Source of the DNA: Parvularcula sp964219355 | GTDB taxonomy: Bacteria; Pseudomonadota; Alphaproteobacteria; Caulobacterales; Parvularculaceae | Reading direction: 5' to 3' | Assembly (NCBI GenBank): GCA_964219355.1 | Contig: CAXPOZ010000001.1 | Location: 868,001 to 932,000 of the forward strand | DNA length: 64,000 nt | Shown here: in pieces, positions 9,638 through 21,603 of the stretch | Layout of the letters: each line of letters opens with the position of its first letter | Position numbering within the stretch: position 1 is the first letter of the stretch | Program-made: the position numbers and the translations under genes | Notes under the pieces: model-generated | The model's input: the letters and a program-made list of their open reading frames with translations, nothing else | Told to the model about the DNA's origin: nothing | Database searches by the model: none

Positions 9638-9714
9638 AATTTGTACCTGTCTGGAGTAATTTCGCAGAAACAACCGATGGATTTGCGACGGGCGGTTGGT
9701 TTAAAGACTGACCG

Positions 9715-10314
9715 ATGCCCACCAATCCTCCGCCCCGCGCGTGGCAGCGCATGCTGTCCGGCCGCCGCCTCGACATTCTCGACCCTTCGCCCCTCGATAT
9801 CGAAATCGAGGACATCGCCCATGGCCTTGCCCGCGTTGCCCGCTGGAACGGTCAGACTACGGGGCCGCTCCCTTTCAACGTCGCGCAGCATTCGGTGATC
9901 GTCACCGATATGTGCCTGCAGATGAAGCCCGACTGGCCGGTCAAATGGCAGATGGCCGCGCTCCTGCATGACGCACCTGAATATGTGATCGGCGACATGA
10001 TCTCGCCCTTCAAGGCGGCGCTCGGCGCGAAATACAAGGAAGTCGAGAAAGGGCTGGAGCGCGCCATTCACGTCCGCTTCTCTCTTCCGGCCGATCTTCC
10101 GCAGACGGTCGAGAAGCACATCAAAAAGGCCGACCGCGCCTGCGCCTATTATGAGGCAACCCAGATTGCAGGCTTTGACGTGCCCGAGGCGGAGAAATTC
10201 TTCCCCGTCCCGCGCAAGATCGAGCCCCTCCACCTCACCGCTCTTTCAACGGAGGACTCGCAGGCCCTCTATCTCGACCGGTTCGAGCAGCTCTGGAAAG
10301 AAATGGGCAAATGA
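9715..10314 (+). CDS. HD-domain hydrolase, YfbR-like
   Basis: Cytosolic metal-dependent phosphohydrolase of 199 aa. HD-domain ligands are seen in NVAQHSV (about residue 60) and LLHDAPE (about residue 84), followed by the DMISPFK segment. This is the YfbR/COG1896 pattern, a group that includes 5'-deoxynucleotidases. The exact substrate cannot be read from the sequence. It overlaps the next gene, an ACT-domain protein, by four bases and heads a small set leading into the NAD region. Confidence 0.85.
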   Translation: MPTNPPPRAWQRMLSGRRLDILDPSPLDIEIEDIAHGLARVARWNGQTTGPLPFNVAQHSVIVTDMCLQMKPDWPVKWQMAALLHDAPEYVIGDMISPFKAALGAKYKEVEKGLERAIHVRFSLPADLPQTVEKHIKKADRACAYYEATQIAGFDVPEAEKFFPVPRKIEPLHLTALSTEDSQALYLDRFEQLWKEMGK

Positions 10315-10712
10315 GCGGCGAGCGTGACCTTGAAAAACTGCTGTCCGGCCTGACGCCTGTGCTGGATGCGGAAACTTATGTCTTCGCCTGCCTGCCTGCC
10401 GGAACAGACACTGCCCGCCTCTCCTCCCTTATGCAGTTTACGGAAGAAGAAGGGGAGACCCTGATCCTGACCGAAGAGACGGCAAAGAGGGAGGGGCTGG
10501 CCTATGAATTTCCCTGCCGCCGGATCACGCTTTCGGTCCATTCCGCGCTCGATGCGGCAGGGCTGATGGCCGCCGTCGCAACCGCGCTTGCGGCCAAAAA
10601 TATCCCCGTGAACCCTGTCGCGGGCTATTATCACGATCACCTCTTTGTGCCCGAGGCGTGCGCAAGCGAAGCCATGCAGATTCTCAAGTCGCTTACCTCA
10701 TCGCCCTGCTGA
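10311..10712 (+). CDS. ACT domain-containing protein (COG3602 type)
   Basis: Protein of 133 aa made of two short ACT-like halves, with the typical EEEGETLILTEETA stretch and a C-terminal GYYHDHLFVP segment. ACT domains bind amino acids or other small ligands, but this stand-alone family has no assigned function. Start overlaps the HD hydrolase stop (ATGA). A gap of 43 bp separates it from the NadQ-type regulator, so it may lie in the same transcript. Confidence 0.8.
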   Translation: MSGERDLEKLLSGLTPVLDAETYVFACLPAGTDTARLSSLMQFTEEEGETLILTEETAKREGLAYEFPCRRITLSVHSALDAAGLMAAVATALAAKNIPVNPVAGYYHDHLFVPEACASEAMQILKSLTSSPC

Positions 10713-10755
10713 GGAACTGTTGCTCCCGTCCCCGCCGCCGCGCATAAGGCGCCCC

Positions 10756-11694
10756 ATGTCCGAACACCGCCTCGTCATCGGTCTCAATGCTGTCCTCGCC
10801 GCGCTGGAAGGGCCTTCCCCGCGCGTGTTGTGCGTTGAGCGGTCGGTTGGCTGGGCCCTGCCCTTCGGGGCGTTCGATCCCGGCGCGCACCGGACTTTCG
10901 AGATCGGCCTGAGACAATTCGTTGAGCTGCAGGCGGATGTGCCGCTCGGCTATGTCGAGCAGCTCTATACCTTCGGCGATATGGGCCGGGAGGCGCCGCG
11001 CGCCGTCATGCGCGACACCGAACCCTCTGACCGGGTCGTCTCGGTCGGCTATCTGGGCCTTGCGCCCGAATGCGTGCCCCCGGCGATTGACCGCGCGCAA
11101 TGGGTTGATTGGTATACTTATTTTCCGTGGGAAGACTGGCGGGACGGCGCACCCTCCATCTTGACGGACGACATCCTGCCTAAACTCGACGTCTGGGCCG
11201 ATACCGAGGACCGCCGCGCCCGCCTTCGCGCCAGCTTCGCGCTGGAAGGCGTGCCGTGGGAAGAAGAGCGCGTGCTCGACCGCTATGAGCTTCTCTATGA
11301 AGCAGGGCTCGTCCCAGAAGAAGCGCGGGACAGGGGCGAGACCTCCCGCGCTACGGATGAAAGCCTTGGCCGCCCCATGCTGTCCGACCACCGCCGCATC
11401 CTGGCGACCGCCATCGGCCGTCTGCGCGGCAAGCTGCGGTACCGGCCGATCCTGTTCCAGATGATGCCGGAGCATTTCACCCTCACCGATCTCCAGCTCG
11501 CGGTCGAGGCGATCCTCGGCTTCCGCCTCCACAAGCAGAATTTCCGACGCAGCCTTGAAAGCGCTGGGCTTGTCGAGAAAACAGACATCGTTGCGGCATC
11601 GACCGGCGGGCGCCCCGCCGCCCTCTATCGGGCGAGCGCGCTGGCCCTCGAGAAGCACAGCCCCGGCATGACCCTGCCCCGGATGCGGCAATAG
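10756..11694 (+). CDS. nadQ: NAD biosynthesis repressor, NrtR/NadQ-type (Nudix-like + winged helix)
   Basis: Protein of 312 aa starting at ATG 10756 (MSEHRLVIG); the frame is open further upstream but would then overlap the ACT gene. An N-terminal Nudix-like domain lacks an obvious catalytic Nudix box. A C-terminal winged-helix part (about residues 235-300: LTDLQLAVEAILG, FRRSLESAGL, GRPAALYRAS) resembles NrtR. In alphaproteobacteria a distant NrtR relative, NadQ, controls nadABC. Its place directly upstream of nadA, with palindromic half-sites in the gap, supports that role. The gene symbol rests on family recollection and context. Confidence 0.75.
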   Translation: MSEHRLVIGLNAVLAALEGPSPRVLCVERSVGWALPFGAFDPGAHRTFEIGLRQFVELQADVPLGYVEQLYTFGDMGREAPRAVMRDTEPSDRVVSVGYLGLAPECVPPAIDRAQWVDWYTYFPWEDWRDGAPSILTDDILPKLDVWADTEDRRARLRASFALEGVPWEEERVLDRYELLYEAGLVPEEARDRGETSRATDESLGRPMLSDHRRILATAIGRLRGKLRYRPILFQMMPEHFTLTDLQLAVEAILGFRLHKQNFRRSLESAGLVEKTDIVAASTGGRPAALYRASALALEKHSPGMTLPRMRQ

Positions 11695-11796
11695 TTTCCC
11701 CCACCCCCGCCTTTGTTTTCCCCAAAAATGGCACTGATTGCGCAATTTTCTGGGGAAAACCTGCAATTCGCCTTTGCCTTTTGCTCTTGATGGGCA

Positions 11797-11840
11797 TATG
11801 TTCACACCCCATATACTCTCTGTGAGCATAAGTGCGCACA
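11797..11840 (+). promoter_or_regulatory. Candidate NadQ operator upstream of nadA
   Basis: Three similar half-sites lie 20 to 64 bp before nadA. TGTGAGCA (11821-11828) and TGCGCACA (11833-11840) form an inverted repeat around a 4-bp centre. A third, TATGTTCACA (11797-11806), is the near-perfect inverse of TGTGAGCATA (11821-11830), with 14 bp between. The repeats are seen directly. The assignment to the adjacent NadQ-type regulator is inference from position. Confidence 0.6.
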
Positions 11841-11860
11841 GATAATGAAAGGGGTAAGCC

Positions 11861-12955
11861 ATGGCTCATGGCTTCGAAGCTGAAATTCCGCTGGCCTTTA
11901 CCGAAGAGGTCAAAGCCAAGACCGACCACCTTTATCCGCTGGTCGAGAAATTCGTGCCGCGCCTCGAATGGGAGCTGAACGCCCCCATCATTGCGCGCAT
12001 CAATGATCTGAAGGCGGAGAAAAACGCGGTCATCCTCGCGCATAATTACATGACGCCGGACATCTTCTTCGCGGTTGGTGATTTCCGCGGCGACAGTCTC
12101 GCCCTCGCCCGCGAGGCCGCCGAGACCGACGCGCAGATGATCGTTCAGGCAGGCGTTCACTTCATGGCCGAGACCTCCAAGATCCTCGCGCCGGAAAAGA
12201 CGGTCCTGATCCCCTCGCTTGAGGCGGGCTGCTCGCTTGCTTCCTCGATCACGGGGGCGGATGTCCGCCTGCTGAAGGAACGCTATCCCGGCATCCCGGT
12301 CGTGACGTATGTGAACACGACAGCCGATGTAAAAGCCGAGACCGATATCTGCTGCACCTCGTCGAATGCCGTGCAGGTCGTCGAGCATATCTGCGCCGAA
12401 TGGGGCACGGACAGCGTGATCCTTATCCCGGATCAGTACCTTGCCAAGAACGTCGCGGCCATGACCGACAAGAAAGTCATTACCTGGGCGGGCTCTTGCG
12501 AAGTGCACGAACAATTCACCCCCGAAGACATTCGTGAAATGAGGGGCGGCAATCCGGGCGTCATCGTCCTTGCCCACCCCGAATGCCCGCCGGATGTCCT
12601 CGCCGAAGCCGACTTTGCCGGCTCGACCGCCGCGATGTCAGGCTATGTGAAGGACAATCAGCCGAAAAATGTGGTCCTGATCACCGAATGTTCGATGTCG
12701 GACAATGTTGCGGCGGAGAACCCAGAGGTCAATTTCGTCCGGCCCTGCAATCTCTGCCCGCATATGAAGCGGATCACGCTTGAAGGCATCCTGCGTTGCC
12801 TTGAAACTGGTGAGCATGAAGTCACCGTCGATGAGGACATCCGCATCAAGGCTCTTGCCGCGGTCCAGCGGATGATTGACCTGCCGAAACTGGGCTCTGA
12901 CTCGAATTTCGCCGTCGGCAAAACAGGCGATGTCGTGGCCGTGGAGCACCGGTGA
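11861..12955 (+). CDS. nadA: Quinolinate synthase A
   Basis: [4Fe-4S] enzyme of 364 aa that condenses iminoaspartate with dihydroxyacetone phosphate to give quinolinate. Recognisable segments include the early AHNYMTPDIF, the VHFMAETSKIL block, the Cys in EAGCSLAS (about residue 127), TEC (about residue 279) and the late CNLCPHMK region. It is the first gene of the NAD operon and sits behind the candidate operator. An unknown gene separates it from nadB, which is not the usual arrangement. Confidence 0.96.
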   Translation: MAHGFEAEIPLAFTEEVKAKTDHLYPLVEKFVPRLEWELNAPIIARINDLKAEKNAVILAHNYMTPDIFFAVGDFRGDSLALAREAAETDAQMIVQAGVHFMAETSKILAPEKTVLIPSLEAGCSLASSITGADVRLLKERYPGIPVVTYVNTTADVKAETDICCTSSNAVQVVEHICAEWGTDSVILIPDQYLAKNVAAMTDKKVITWAGSCEVHEQFTPEDIREMRGGNPGVIVLAHPECPPDVLAEADFAGSTAAMSGYVKDNQPKNVVLITECSMSDNVAAENPEVNFVRPCNLCPHMKRITLEGILRCLETGEHEVTVDEDIRIKALAAVQRMIDLPKLGSDSNFAVGKTGDVVAVEHR

Positions 12956-12959
12956 GCGT

Positions 12960-13448
12960 ATGCCTCGCCGTTCACGAGAGGAACTGCTCGCTGAATATGA
13001 TCGGCAACTCACCCTATACGAGATTTTGTACAATTGGACTATGAAGAGTCTTGTGGAGGAACTTGTCTCAAACGGCACGCTTTCACCCGCTGATGATCCT
13101 TTGCTCGCCTCCAGACGTGCAAGAGAAAGTAAAGCTCTCTCTGCAGAGCTTTCTGGGCTCAACCAAGCCATCAACGACTGTATTGAGGCGAGCCAAGAGC
13201 TTTCATCGAACGAACAGAGCGGATTAACCGCTGATCTTATCTCCGCAGGCTTTCCGACCATATTCGAGCTATCCAACGATAATTATTCGAAGCTGAAAAA
13301 CGCCCTGAAGCGCGGTAAAATTAATACGGAAGAAGAGTATTATCTTGCTTCTGACTTTCTGACGCAGGTCGATGCAAAAATCGAAGGCATAGATAAACAT
13401 CAGCTCGCTCATCTGGCTGAGCGATTCGCAGAAACTCATTCACAATGA
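12960..13448 (+). CDS. Unknown protein inserted between nadA and nadB
   Basis: I do not recognise this 162-aa protein. The start at ATG 12960 (MPRRSREELL) lies 4 bp after the nadA stop, and the stop overlaps the nadB start (ATGA), so it is fully embedded in the operon. It is mostly charged alpha helix with no signal peptide, membrane segment or cysteine motif. Heptad-like stretches run through LSAELSGLNQAINDC and LKNALKRGK. GC content and codon use are clearly lower than in nadA and nadB, which suggests later insertion. It could be a cargo gene using the operon's transcription; a role in NAD synthesis is not supported. Confidence 0.75.
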   Translation: MPRRSREELLAEYDRQLTLYEILYNWTMKSLVEELVSNGTLSPADDPLLASRRARESKALSAELSGLNQAINDCIEASQELSSNEQSGLTADLISAGFPTIFELSNDNYSKLKNALKRGKINTEEEYYLASDFLTQVDAKIEGIDKHQLAHLAERFAETHSQ

Positions 13449-14983
13449 CCTCCCCCACCATCATTGTCGGCGCCGGGATTGCCGGGCTCTACACGGCCCT
13501 CGCCATGGCGCCGCGTCCGGTGCTTTTGGTGACCGCTGGGCGCGTCGGGCATGGCGGCTCCTCACGCTGGGCGCAGGGCGGCTTGGCTGCGGCCATGTCG
13601 CTGGAGGATAGCCACGAGCTTCATCTGAAGGATACGCTGGCCGCCGGAGCGGGCCTCGTCGATGAACATGCCGCGCGTATTCTCTGCACGGAGGGTCCGG
13701 ACCGGATCGAGGACCTCTTCCAGCTTGGCGTCCCTTTTGACCGTGACAGCAACGGCCAGTTGAAGCTGGGCCGAGAGGCGGCTCATTCCCGTGACCGCAT
13801 TGTCCATGTCGGCGGCGACGAAGCCGGCGCCAAGATCATGGAAGTGCTGACCGAGCGGGCGATGCAGGCGCGGCATATTGAAATCCGGGAACGGACCATC
13901 GTTCACCGCATCACGACCCATCATGGCGAAGTCAGCGGGATCGAGGCATGGGATGCCGACCGCCAATGTTTTGTCGGCTTTGCGGCGTGGAATGTCGTTC
14001 TTGCGACAGGCGGCATTGGCGGGCTTTATGCCGTCACCACCAATCCTCTTTATGCGCAAGGTCATGGCCTCGCCATGGCCTATGAGGCTGGCGCTCAGTT
14101 GCGCGATCTCGAATTCGTCCAGTTCCATCCCACCGCCATCGATATCAGGCAAGACCCCGCCCCGCTCGCGACCGAAGCGATCAGGGGCGAAGGCGCGACC
14201 CTCCATGATGCCCATGGCCGCCGCTTCATGCCGGCCCTTCATCCCGATGCGGAGCTTGCCCCCCGCGATGTCGTCGCGCGCGGCGTCGCCGGAGCGATTG
14301 CCTCAACCGGGGAAGCGTTCCTCGACGCGCGCAAAGCCATCGGCCAGAAATTCCGGGATAAGTTTCCGACCGTTTATGAAAGCTGCATGGCGGCCGGGAT
14401 TGATCCCGCAATCAAGCCGATCCCGGTCGCGCCAGCGGCGCATTATCATATGGGCGGCATTGCAACGGATACGGACGGGCGCAGCACCGTCACCGGCCTG
14501 TGGGCTGTGGGCGAATGCGCCAGCACGGGCGTTCACGGCGCCAACCGGCTCGCCTCCAACTCCCTTCTCGAAGCGCTCGTCTTCGGCCAGCGGGCAGCAG
14601 ACGCCTTGCGCGGTCTGGCGCAAGCCCCGCGCACGGAGTTTGAAGCAGCCCCCACCACCCTGCCGCCTCGCCCTCCCATCTCGATGACCCCGATCCGTCA
14701 GGCCATGGCCGAACAATGCGGCCTCCTTCGTGAAGCGGGCGGGCTCTCGACCCTCCTCGACCGTATCCGTGAGACCCTGCCCGAAACAGAAGGCGACCGG
14801 CTCTCGCTTCTGACCGCAGAGCTTATCGTTGAGGCGGCGCTTGCGCGTACCGAAAGCCGAGGCGCACATTCGCGCCTCGATTATCCGGAAACCCTACCTC
14901 CGATGCACACGATGACGGTAAGAAATGAAGACGCCGCGCTCGTTCTGGCAGAGGATATTCAGGCCTATGAGGTGCTCAAATGA
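13445..14983 (+). CDS. nadB: L-aspartate oxidase
   Basis: FAD flavoprotein of 512 aa that oxidises L-aspartate to iminoaspartate for NadA. The N-terminal dinucleotide-binding motif GAGIAGLYTALA, the GGSSRWAQGG block, the EFVQFHPTAI segment and the C-terminal CASTGVHGANRLASNSLLE segment are all present. The C-terminal helical domain is shorter than in E. coli, which is common in alphaproteobacteria. Start and stop overlap the neighbouring genes by four bases, so translation is probably coupled to both the unknown gene and nadC. Confidence 0.96.
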   Translation: MTSPTIIVGAGIAGLYTALAMAPRPVLLVTAGRVGHGGSSRWAQGGLAAAMSLEDSHELHLKDTLAAGAGLVDEHAARILCTEGPDRIEDLFQLGVPFDRDSNGQLKLGREAAHSRDRIVHVGGDEAGAKIMEVLTERAMQARHIEIRERTIVHRITTHHGEVSGIEAWDADRQCFVGFAAWNVVLATGGIGGLYAVTTNPLYAQGHGLAMAYEAGAQLRDLEFVQFHPTAIDIRQDPAPLATEAIRGEGATLHDAHGRRFMPALHPDAELAPRDVVARGVAGAIASTGEAFLDARKAIGQKFRDKFPTVYESCMAAGIDPAIKPIPVAPAAHYHMGGIATDTDGRSTVTGLWAVGECASTGVHGANRLASNSLLEALVFGQRAADALRGLAQAPRTEFEAAPTTLPPRPPISMTPIRQAMAEQCGLLREAGGLSTLLDRIRETLPETEGDRLSLLTAELIVEAALARTESRGAHSRLDYPETLPPMHTMTVRNEDAALVLAEDIQAYEVLK

Positions 14984-15843
14984 ACCGTGAGCTGACTTTC
15001 CCCCTTCCCGAAGCCATGACGGCTGACCTGATCATGCGTGCGCTGACCGAAGATCTCGGTGATGCGGGCGATATCTCGACCATCGCCACCGTGCCGAAGA
15101 ACCGCCCTGCCCGGGCGGAGCTCAATTCCCGCACCTTCGGTGTCGCCGCAGGCGTTGAAATGGCGCGCCGCGTCTTCCGTGCGGTCGATCCCGAGATCGA
15201 GCTTGAGACCCTGAAGGGCGACGGCTTTGCCCTGATGCCGGGCGATACGATCCTTGTTGCCAACGGTTCCGCCCGCAGCCTGCTGACCGCCGAGCGCGTT
15301 GCGCTCAATATCTTGGGGCATATGAGCGGGATTGCCTCGGCCACCGCCCGCTTTGTCGAGATCGTTGAGGACACCGGTACCGCGATTGCCTGTACACGGA
15401 AAACCCTGCCGGGCCTGCGGGCGCTCCAGAAATTCGCCGTGCGCTGCGGCGGCGGGATGAACCACCGCTTCGGCCTGCATGACGCGGTGATGATCAAGGA
15501 CAATCACATTGTGGCCGCCGGCAGCATAAGGCGCGCGCTTGATGCAGCCAGATCATATGCTGGGCATACGGTCCGTGTGGAGATTGAAGTCGATACGCTC
15601 GATCAGCTTCGCGAAGTCCTCTCGGCGGGCGCCGACATTATCCTCCTCGACAATATGGCGCCCAAGGCGCTGCGCGAGGCCGTACGCCTGACCGATGGCC
15701 GCGCGCTGCTCGAAGCCTCCGGCAATGTCACGCTCGAAACCGTGCGCGAGATCGCCGAGACCGGAGTGGATGTGATTTCGAGCGGGTGGATCACCCATTC
15801 CGCGCCGACACTGGACATCGGCATGGAATTGTCACTGAGCTGA
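14980..15843 (+). CDS. nadC: Nicotinate-nucleotide pyrophosphorylase (quinolinate phosphoribosyltransferase)
   Basis: Protein of 287 aa that converts quinolinate and PRPP to nicotinate mononucleotide, the last step of this operon's pathway. Family segments include RKTLPGLRALQKFAV (substrate-binding Arg/Lys), HRFGLHDAVMIKDNH and the C-terminal VDVISSGWITHSAP. Its start overlaps nadB (ATGA). The last 12 bp overlap the convergent cell wall hydrolase gene, leaving no room for a separate terminator. Confidence 0.96.
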   Translation: MNRELTFPLPEAMTADLIMRALTEDLGDAGDISTIATVPKNRPARAELNSRTFGVAAGVEMARRVFRAVDPEIELETLKGDGFALMPGDTILVANGSARSLLTAERVALNILGHMSGIASATARFVEIVEDTGTAIACTRKTLPGLRALQKFAVRCGGGMNHRFGLHDAVMIKDNHIVAAGSIRRALDAARSYAGHTVRVEIEVDTLDQLREVLSAGADIILLDNMAPKALREAVRLTDGRALLEASGNVTLETVREIAETGVDVISSGWITHSAPTLDIGMELSLS

Positions 15844-16617
15844 CGTGCCGCCCTGCGCCAGCTGCGCGTAACGCACCGGCGTATAGAAGACATGGTCATC
15901 GACCACGGCCGTCTTGTGCAGCCGCGGCGCCCAGTACGGCGCCACATAATTTGCGTGATAATTGAGCGCCCCGCGCGTGATCTCAATCCGCAGGCCAGAC
16001 AGGACAGCCTCCGCCATCCGCTGTGCGTCCTTCATGGCAAGCACATCGACCGGCTTGGTCATCGAGCCATCGCAGGTGAAAGAGAACTGGCAGCCCGTCT
16101 CACGTTTTGCGCCCTGGTAGACGACACCGCAGACCGAACCCGGATAATGCTTGTCATCGACGCGATTGAGAATGACGTCAGCAACGGCCATCTGACCGGC
16201 AGAGCTTTGATTGCGTGCTTCGTAGTAAATGGCTTGAGCAAGGCATTTCCGGTCGGCCGCAGGCACAACAGCCGCATTGGCTCGGCCACCCGCAATGGCG
16301 ATCTCAATGCCGCTGAGGTCGAGTGCCAGCTCAGCTGCGACAGCCCGGATCGGATCAACATCAACGCCGCGGTCGGACAGCACGACAAAGGGATCCGCGG
16401 CCTCGCGCTCTGCAGCGGTCGGCATCGTGAATTCGACATTATTCCCCTGCGACGCCATTCTGTACGAATAGGCGACAGCAGAATCATATGGGGACGCAAA
16501 AGCTGTCCCGCTCTTGTTCGAGGCCATCACATCGAATGAGGCCGAAGCTGCCAAAACGGCACACGCAACAAACACCCCTGCCCGCTTCGGGGACAGGAAC
16601 CCAGTTATCTTTTTCAT
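15832..16617 (-). CDS. Cell wall hydrolase, SleB family
   Basis: Exported protein of 261 aa. A signal peptide covers about residues 1-32, a disordered middle follows, and a SleB/hydrolase_2 domain starts near CLAQAIYYEARNQ with the catalytic-type Glu, continuing through VADVILNRV and QFSFTCDG. SleB-type enzymes cleave peptidoglycan; alphaproteobacterial relatives are probably remodelling amidases or lytic enzymes. The frame is open to 16704, but ATG 16617 gives the clean signal peptide and is chosen. Convergent with nadC. Confidence 0.88.
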   Translation of the reverse strand: MKKITGFLSPKRAGVFVACAVLAASASFDVMASNKSGTAFASPYDSAVAYSYRMASQGNNVEFTMPTAAEREAADPFVVLSDRGVDVDPIRAVAAELALDLSGIEIAIAGGRANAAVVPAADRKCLAQAIYYEARNQSSAGQMAVADVILNRVDDKHYPGSVCGVVYQGAKRETGCQFSFTCDGSMTKPVDVLAMKDAQRMAEAVLSGLRIEITRGALNYHANYVAPYWAPRLHKTAVVDDHVFYTPVRYAQLAQGGTSAQ

Positions 16618-16764
16618 GTTTGTCCCAGTATTTGTGCCGCCCAGAGGACAGCGCCCTACCAATAAACGTGATATAGTAACAAACATCTGGTGCTTCCACC
16701 CCAATGACGTGACATCGAGGCAAGCAATTCCCGCGCCAAAGACGCGAGCGGCGCGGCTAGTGCA

Positions 16765-19434
<2,670 letters not shown>

Positions 19435-19472
19435 GTCTCAGGCCTTCCGAAAATGGAATGGATGAGCCGCCA

Positions 19473-21518
19473 TTACCCCTCGAGTTCCGAGAATTGGGCA
19501 ACGCGGCCACAGGTAGAAATGAAGTCACCAAGCAGCAGGAGCCGGTTCCGGCGCAAAGCAGGGTCGTCCGCATTCACCGTAACCTTCTCGAAGAAGGCAT
19601 CAAGGGGGGCACGGAGCCCTGCGAGCGCTAACATCGCCGCCTCGTACTTTTCTCCCGCCAATGCCGGGCCGAGCGCATCCCGCGCACCCGCAAGGCGAGC
19701 ATGAAGGGTTTTCTCTTCCCCGGCTTCGAGCACGGCTTCGTCGATCTCGCCTTGCGGCAAATCGCCCTTCTTGGCTTCCGCCTTCAGGATATTGCCGGCC
19801 CGCTTATAGGCGGCGGTGAGGTTCGCCCCGTCCTCGCTGTCGAGGAAGGATTTGAGCGCCTCGAGCTTTTTAACGACCAGAACAAAATCATCCGTATCCG
19901 GCGTCAGAACGCTGCGGATGTGGTCATGGCGATAGCCCTGATCCCGCAGATAGACAGAAAGGCGGTCATGGAAGAAAGCGAGGAGGTCGTCGGCAGATTC
20001 CGCATCAAGCTTTGAAAGAATATGCCCGACCGAAAGCCGCAGCTCGTTCTCCAGAATGATCTGTATAAGGCCGAGTGCCATCCGGCGCAGGGCGAAGGGG
20101 TCACCTGAACCCGTCGGCTTCTTGCCGATCGACCAGAACATGGAGAGGGTGATGAGCTTATCCGCCAGCGCCACCGCGACCGACACCGGCGCGGTCGGCA
20201 CATCATCATTCTGCCCGGCGGGCTTGTAATGATCCCGGATCGCGTCTGCGATTTCCGGCTCAATATTCTCTTCGAGCGCATAATAGCGGCCCATAATCCC
20301 CTGCAATTCAGGGAATTCGCCGACCATCTCGGTCGTGAGGTCCGATTTGGAAAGACGCGCCGCTTTCTCCGCCAGCGCAGGGTCGGCCCCCACAATCGGC
20401 GCAAGTTCCTTTGCCAGCGCAGCGACGCGTTCGACCTTCGCCGCCGTCGTGCCGAGGTCCTCAAAGAACGTCACTTCACTGAGTTTCTGGCCGTGCTGCT
20501 CAAGGGTCTTTTTCAGATCCTGATGATAGAGGAACCAGGCATCAGAGAGCCGCGCCTCCAGCACGCGCTCATACCCGACCATCATGGCCGCGCCGCCATC
20601 GGCAGGTTCGATATTCGCCACCGTGATGAATTTCGGCGCCAGCCGCCCCGTCTCGGGGTTGATCACGGAGAAATACTTCTGGTGCCCCTTCATCGAGGCA
20701 ATGAGTGCCTCGTCAGGGACGGTCAGGAACTTCTCGGCGAAATTCCCGATCCGCGGCACCGGCCATTCAGAGAGCCCGGCGACTTCCGCCAGCAGGCCCT
20801 TGTCTTCGACCAGCTCCAGCCCTTGCGCCTTTGCCAGCGCCTTGGCTTCACCGAGGATCAGCTCCTCGCGCTCATCAGGATCAAGGAGCACTCGCGCGCG
20901 GCGCAGCTCCGCCGCATAGGGCTCAAAGCTCCGTACCTGGATTTCTTCGGGCGCGATGAACCGGTGGCCATAGGTCTTGTCACCGGACATCACCGATAGA
21001 TCGCCATTCTCAATCGTGAAGGGCACGACCTCGCCATCAAAGGTGCAGAGAATCGAATGCAGCGGGCGCACCCAGCGCATGTCGCCTGCGCCCCAGCGCA
21101 TCGATTTCGGCCAGGGGAATTTCGCGATGATCTCCGGCATCATCCCGGCGATTACTTGCGCCGTCGGCTGTCCCGTCCGCTCGATCACGGCAACGTAGAA
21201 CTGGCCTTTCTTGTCCTCATGGATCTGCGCCTGATCGAGGCTTTCAAGACCGGCTGAATTGAGGAACCCCTCGACCGCCTTTTCCGGCGCACCGACCCGC
21301 GGGCCTTTGCGTTCTTCTTTCAGATCCGCCTGCGCCACCGGCAGCCCGGTGATGACGAGCGTCAGCCGCCGAGGCGTTGAGAAGGCTTTGACGCCGTCCC
21401 ATTTGAGCCCTTCTGCCTTGAGCCCGTCCGTCACCAGCCGCTCAAGGTCGCCCGCCGCGCGGCGCTGCAGCCGGGCAGGAATTTCTTCGGAGAACAGCTC
21501 AAGCAGAAGTTCAGGCAT
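19473..21518 (-). CDS. glyS: Glycyl-tRNA synthetase beta subunit
   Basis: Protein of 681 aa starting at MPELLLELFSEEIPARL, the usual N-terminus; the frame extends to 21584 but the extra residues do not belong to the family. It forms the alpha2beta2 enzyme with GlyQ and provides tRNA binding and editing-like domains. The central RPLHSIL segment and the C-terminal anticodon-binding domain are present. The partner glyQ is not adjacent but about 11 kb to the right, on the same strand. Confidence 0.95.
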   Translation of the reverse strand: MPELLLELFSEEIPARLQRRAAGDLERLVTDGLKAEGLKWDGVKAFSTPRRLTLVITGLPVAQADLKEERKGPRVGAPEKAVEGFLNSAGLESLDQAQIHEDKKGQFYVAVIERTGQPTAQVIAGMMPEIIAKFPWPKSMRWGAGDMRWVRPLHSILCTFDGEVVPFTIENGDLSVMSGDKTYGHRFIAPEEIQVRSFEPYAAELRRARVLLDPDEREELILGEAKALAKAQGLELVEDKGLLAEVAGLSEWPVPRIGNFAEKFLTVPDEALIASMKGHQKYFSVINPETGRLAPKFITVANIEPADGGAAMMVGYERVLEARLSDAWFLYHQDLKKTLEQHGQKLSEVTFFEDLGTTAAKVERVAALAKELAPIVGADPALAEKAARLSKSDLTTEMVGEFPELQGIMGRYYALEENIEPEIADAIRDHYKPAGQNDDVPTAPVSVAVALADKLITLSMFWSIGKKPTGSGDPFALRRMALGLIQIILENELRLSVGHILSKLDAESADDLLAFFHDRLSVYLRDQGYRHDHIRSVLTPDTDDFVLVVKKLEALKSFLDSEDGANLTAAYKRAGNILKAEAKKGDLPQGEIDEAVLEAGEEKTLHARLAGARDALGPALAGEKYEAAMLALAGLRAPLDAFFEKVTVNADDPALRRNRLLLLGDFISTCGRVAQFSELEG

Positions 21519-21603
21519 AAAGGCAGGCGCCCCATTGATATGTTGCAGTTGCGAGGAAATGGCCGATCCCCCGCGCCGGAGCAAGTCCTCTGCCCGCTAA
21601 ACG

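Noticed and set aside
10693..12577. Large minus-strand open frames opposite nadQ and nadA
   Set aside because: Shadow frames of nadQ and nadA; both plus-strand genes carry clear family motifs and the antisense products do not.
21519..21584. N-terminal extension of GlyS
   Set aside because: The family N-terminus MPELLLELFSEEIPARL begins at 21518; the upstream residues are not conserved in type.
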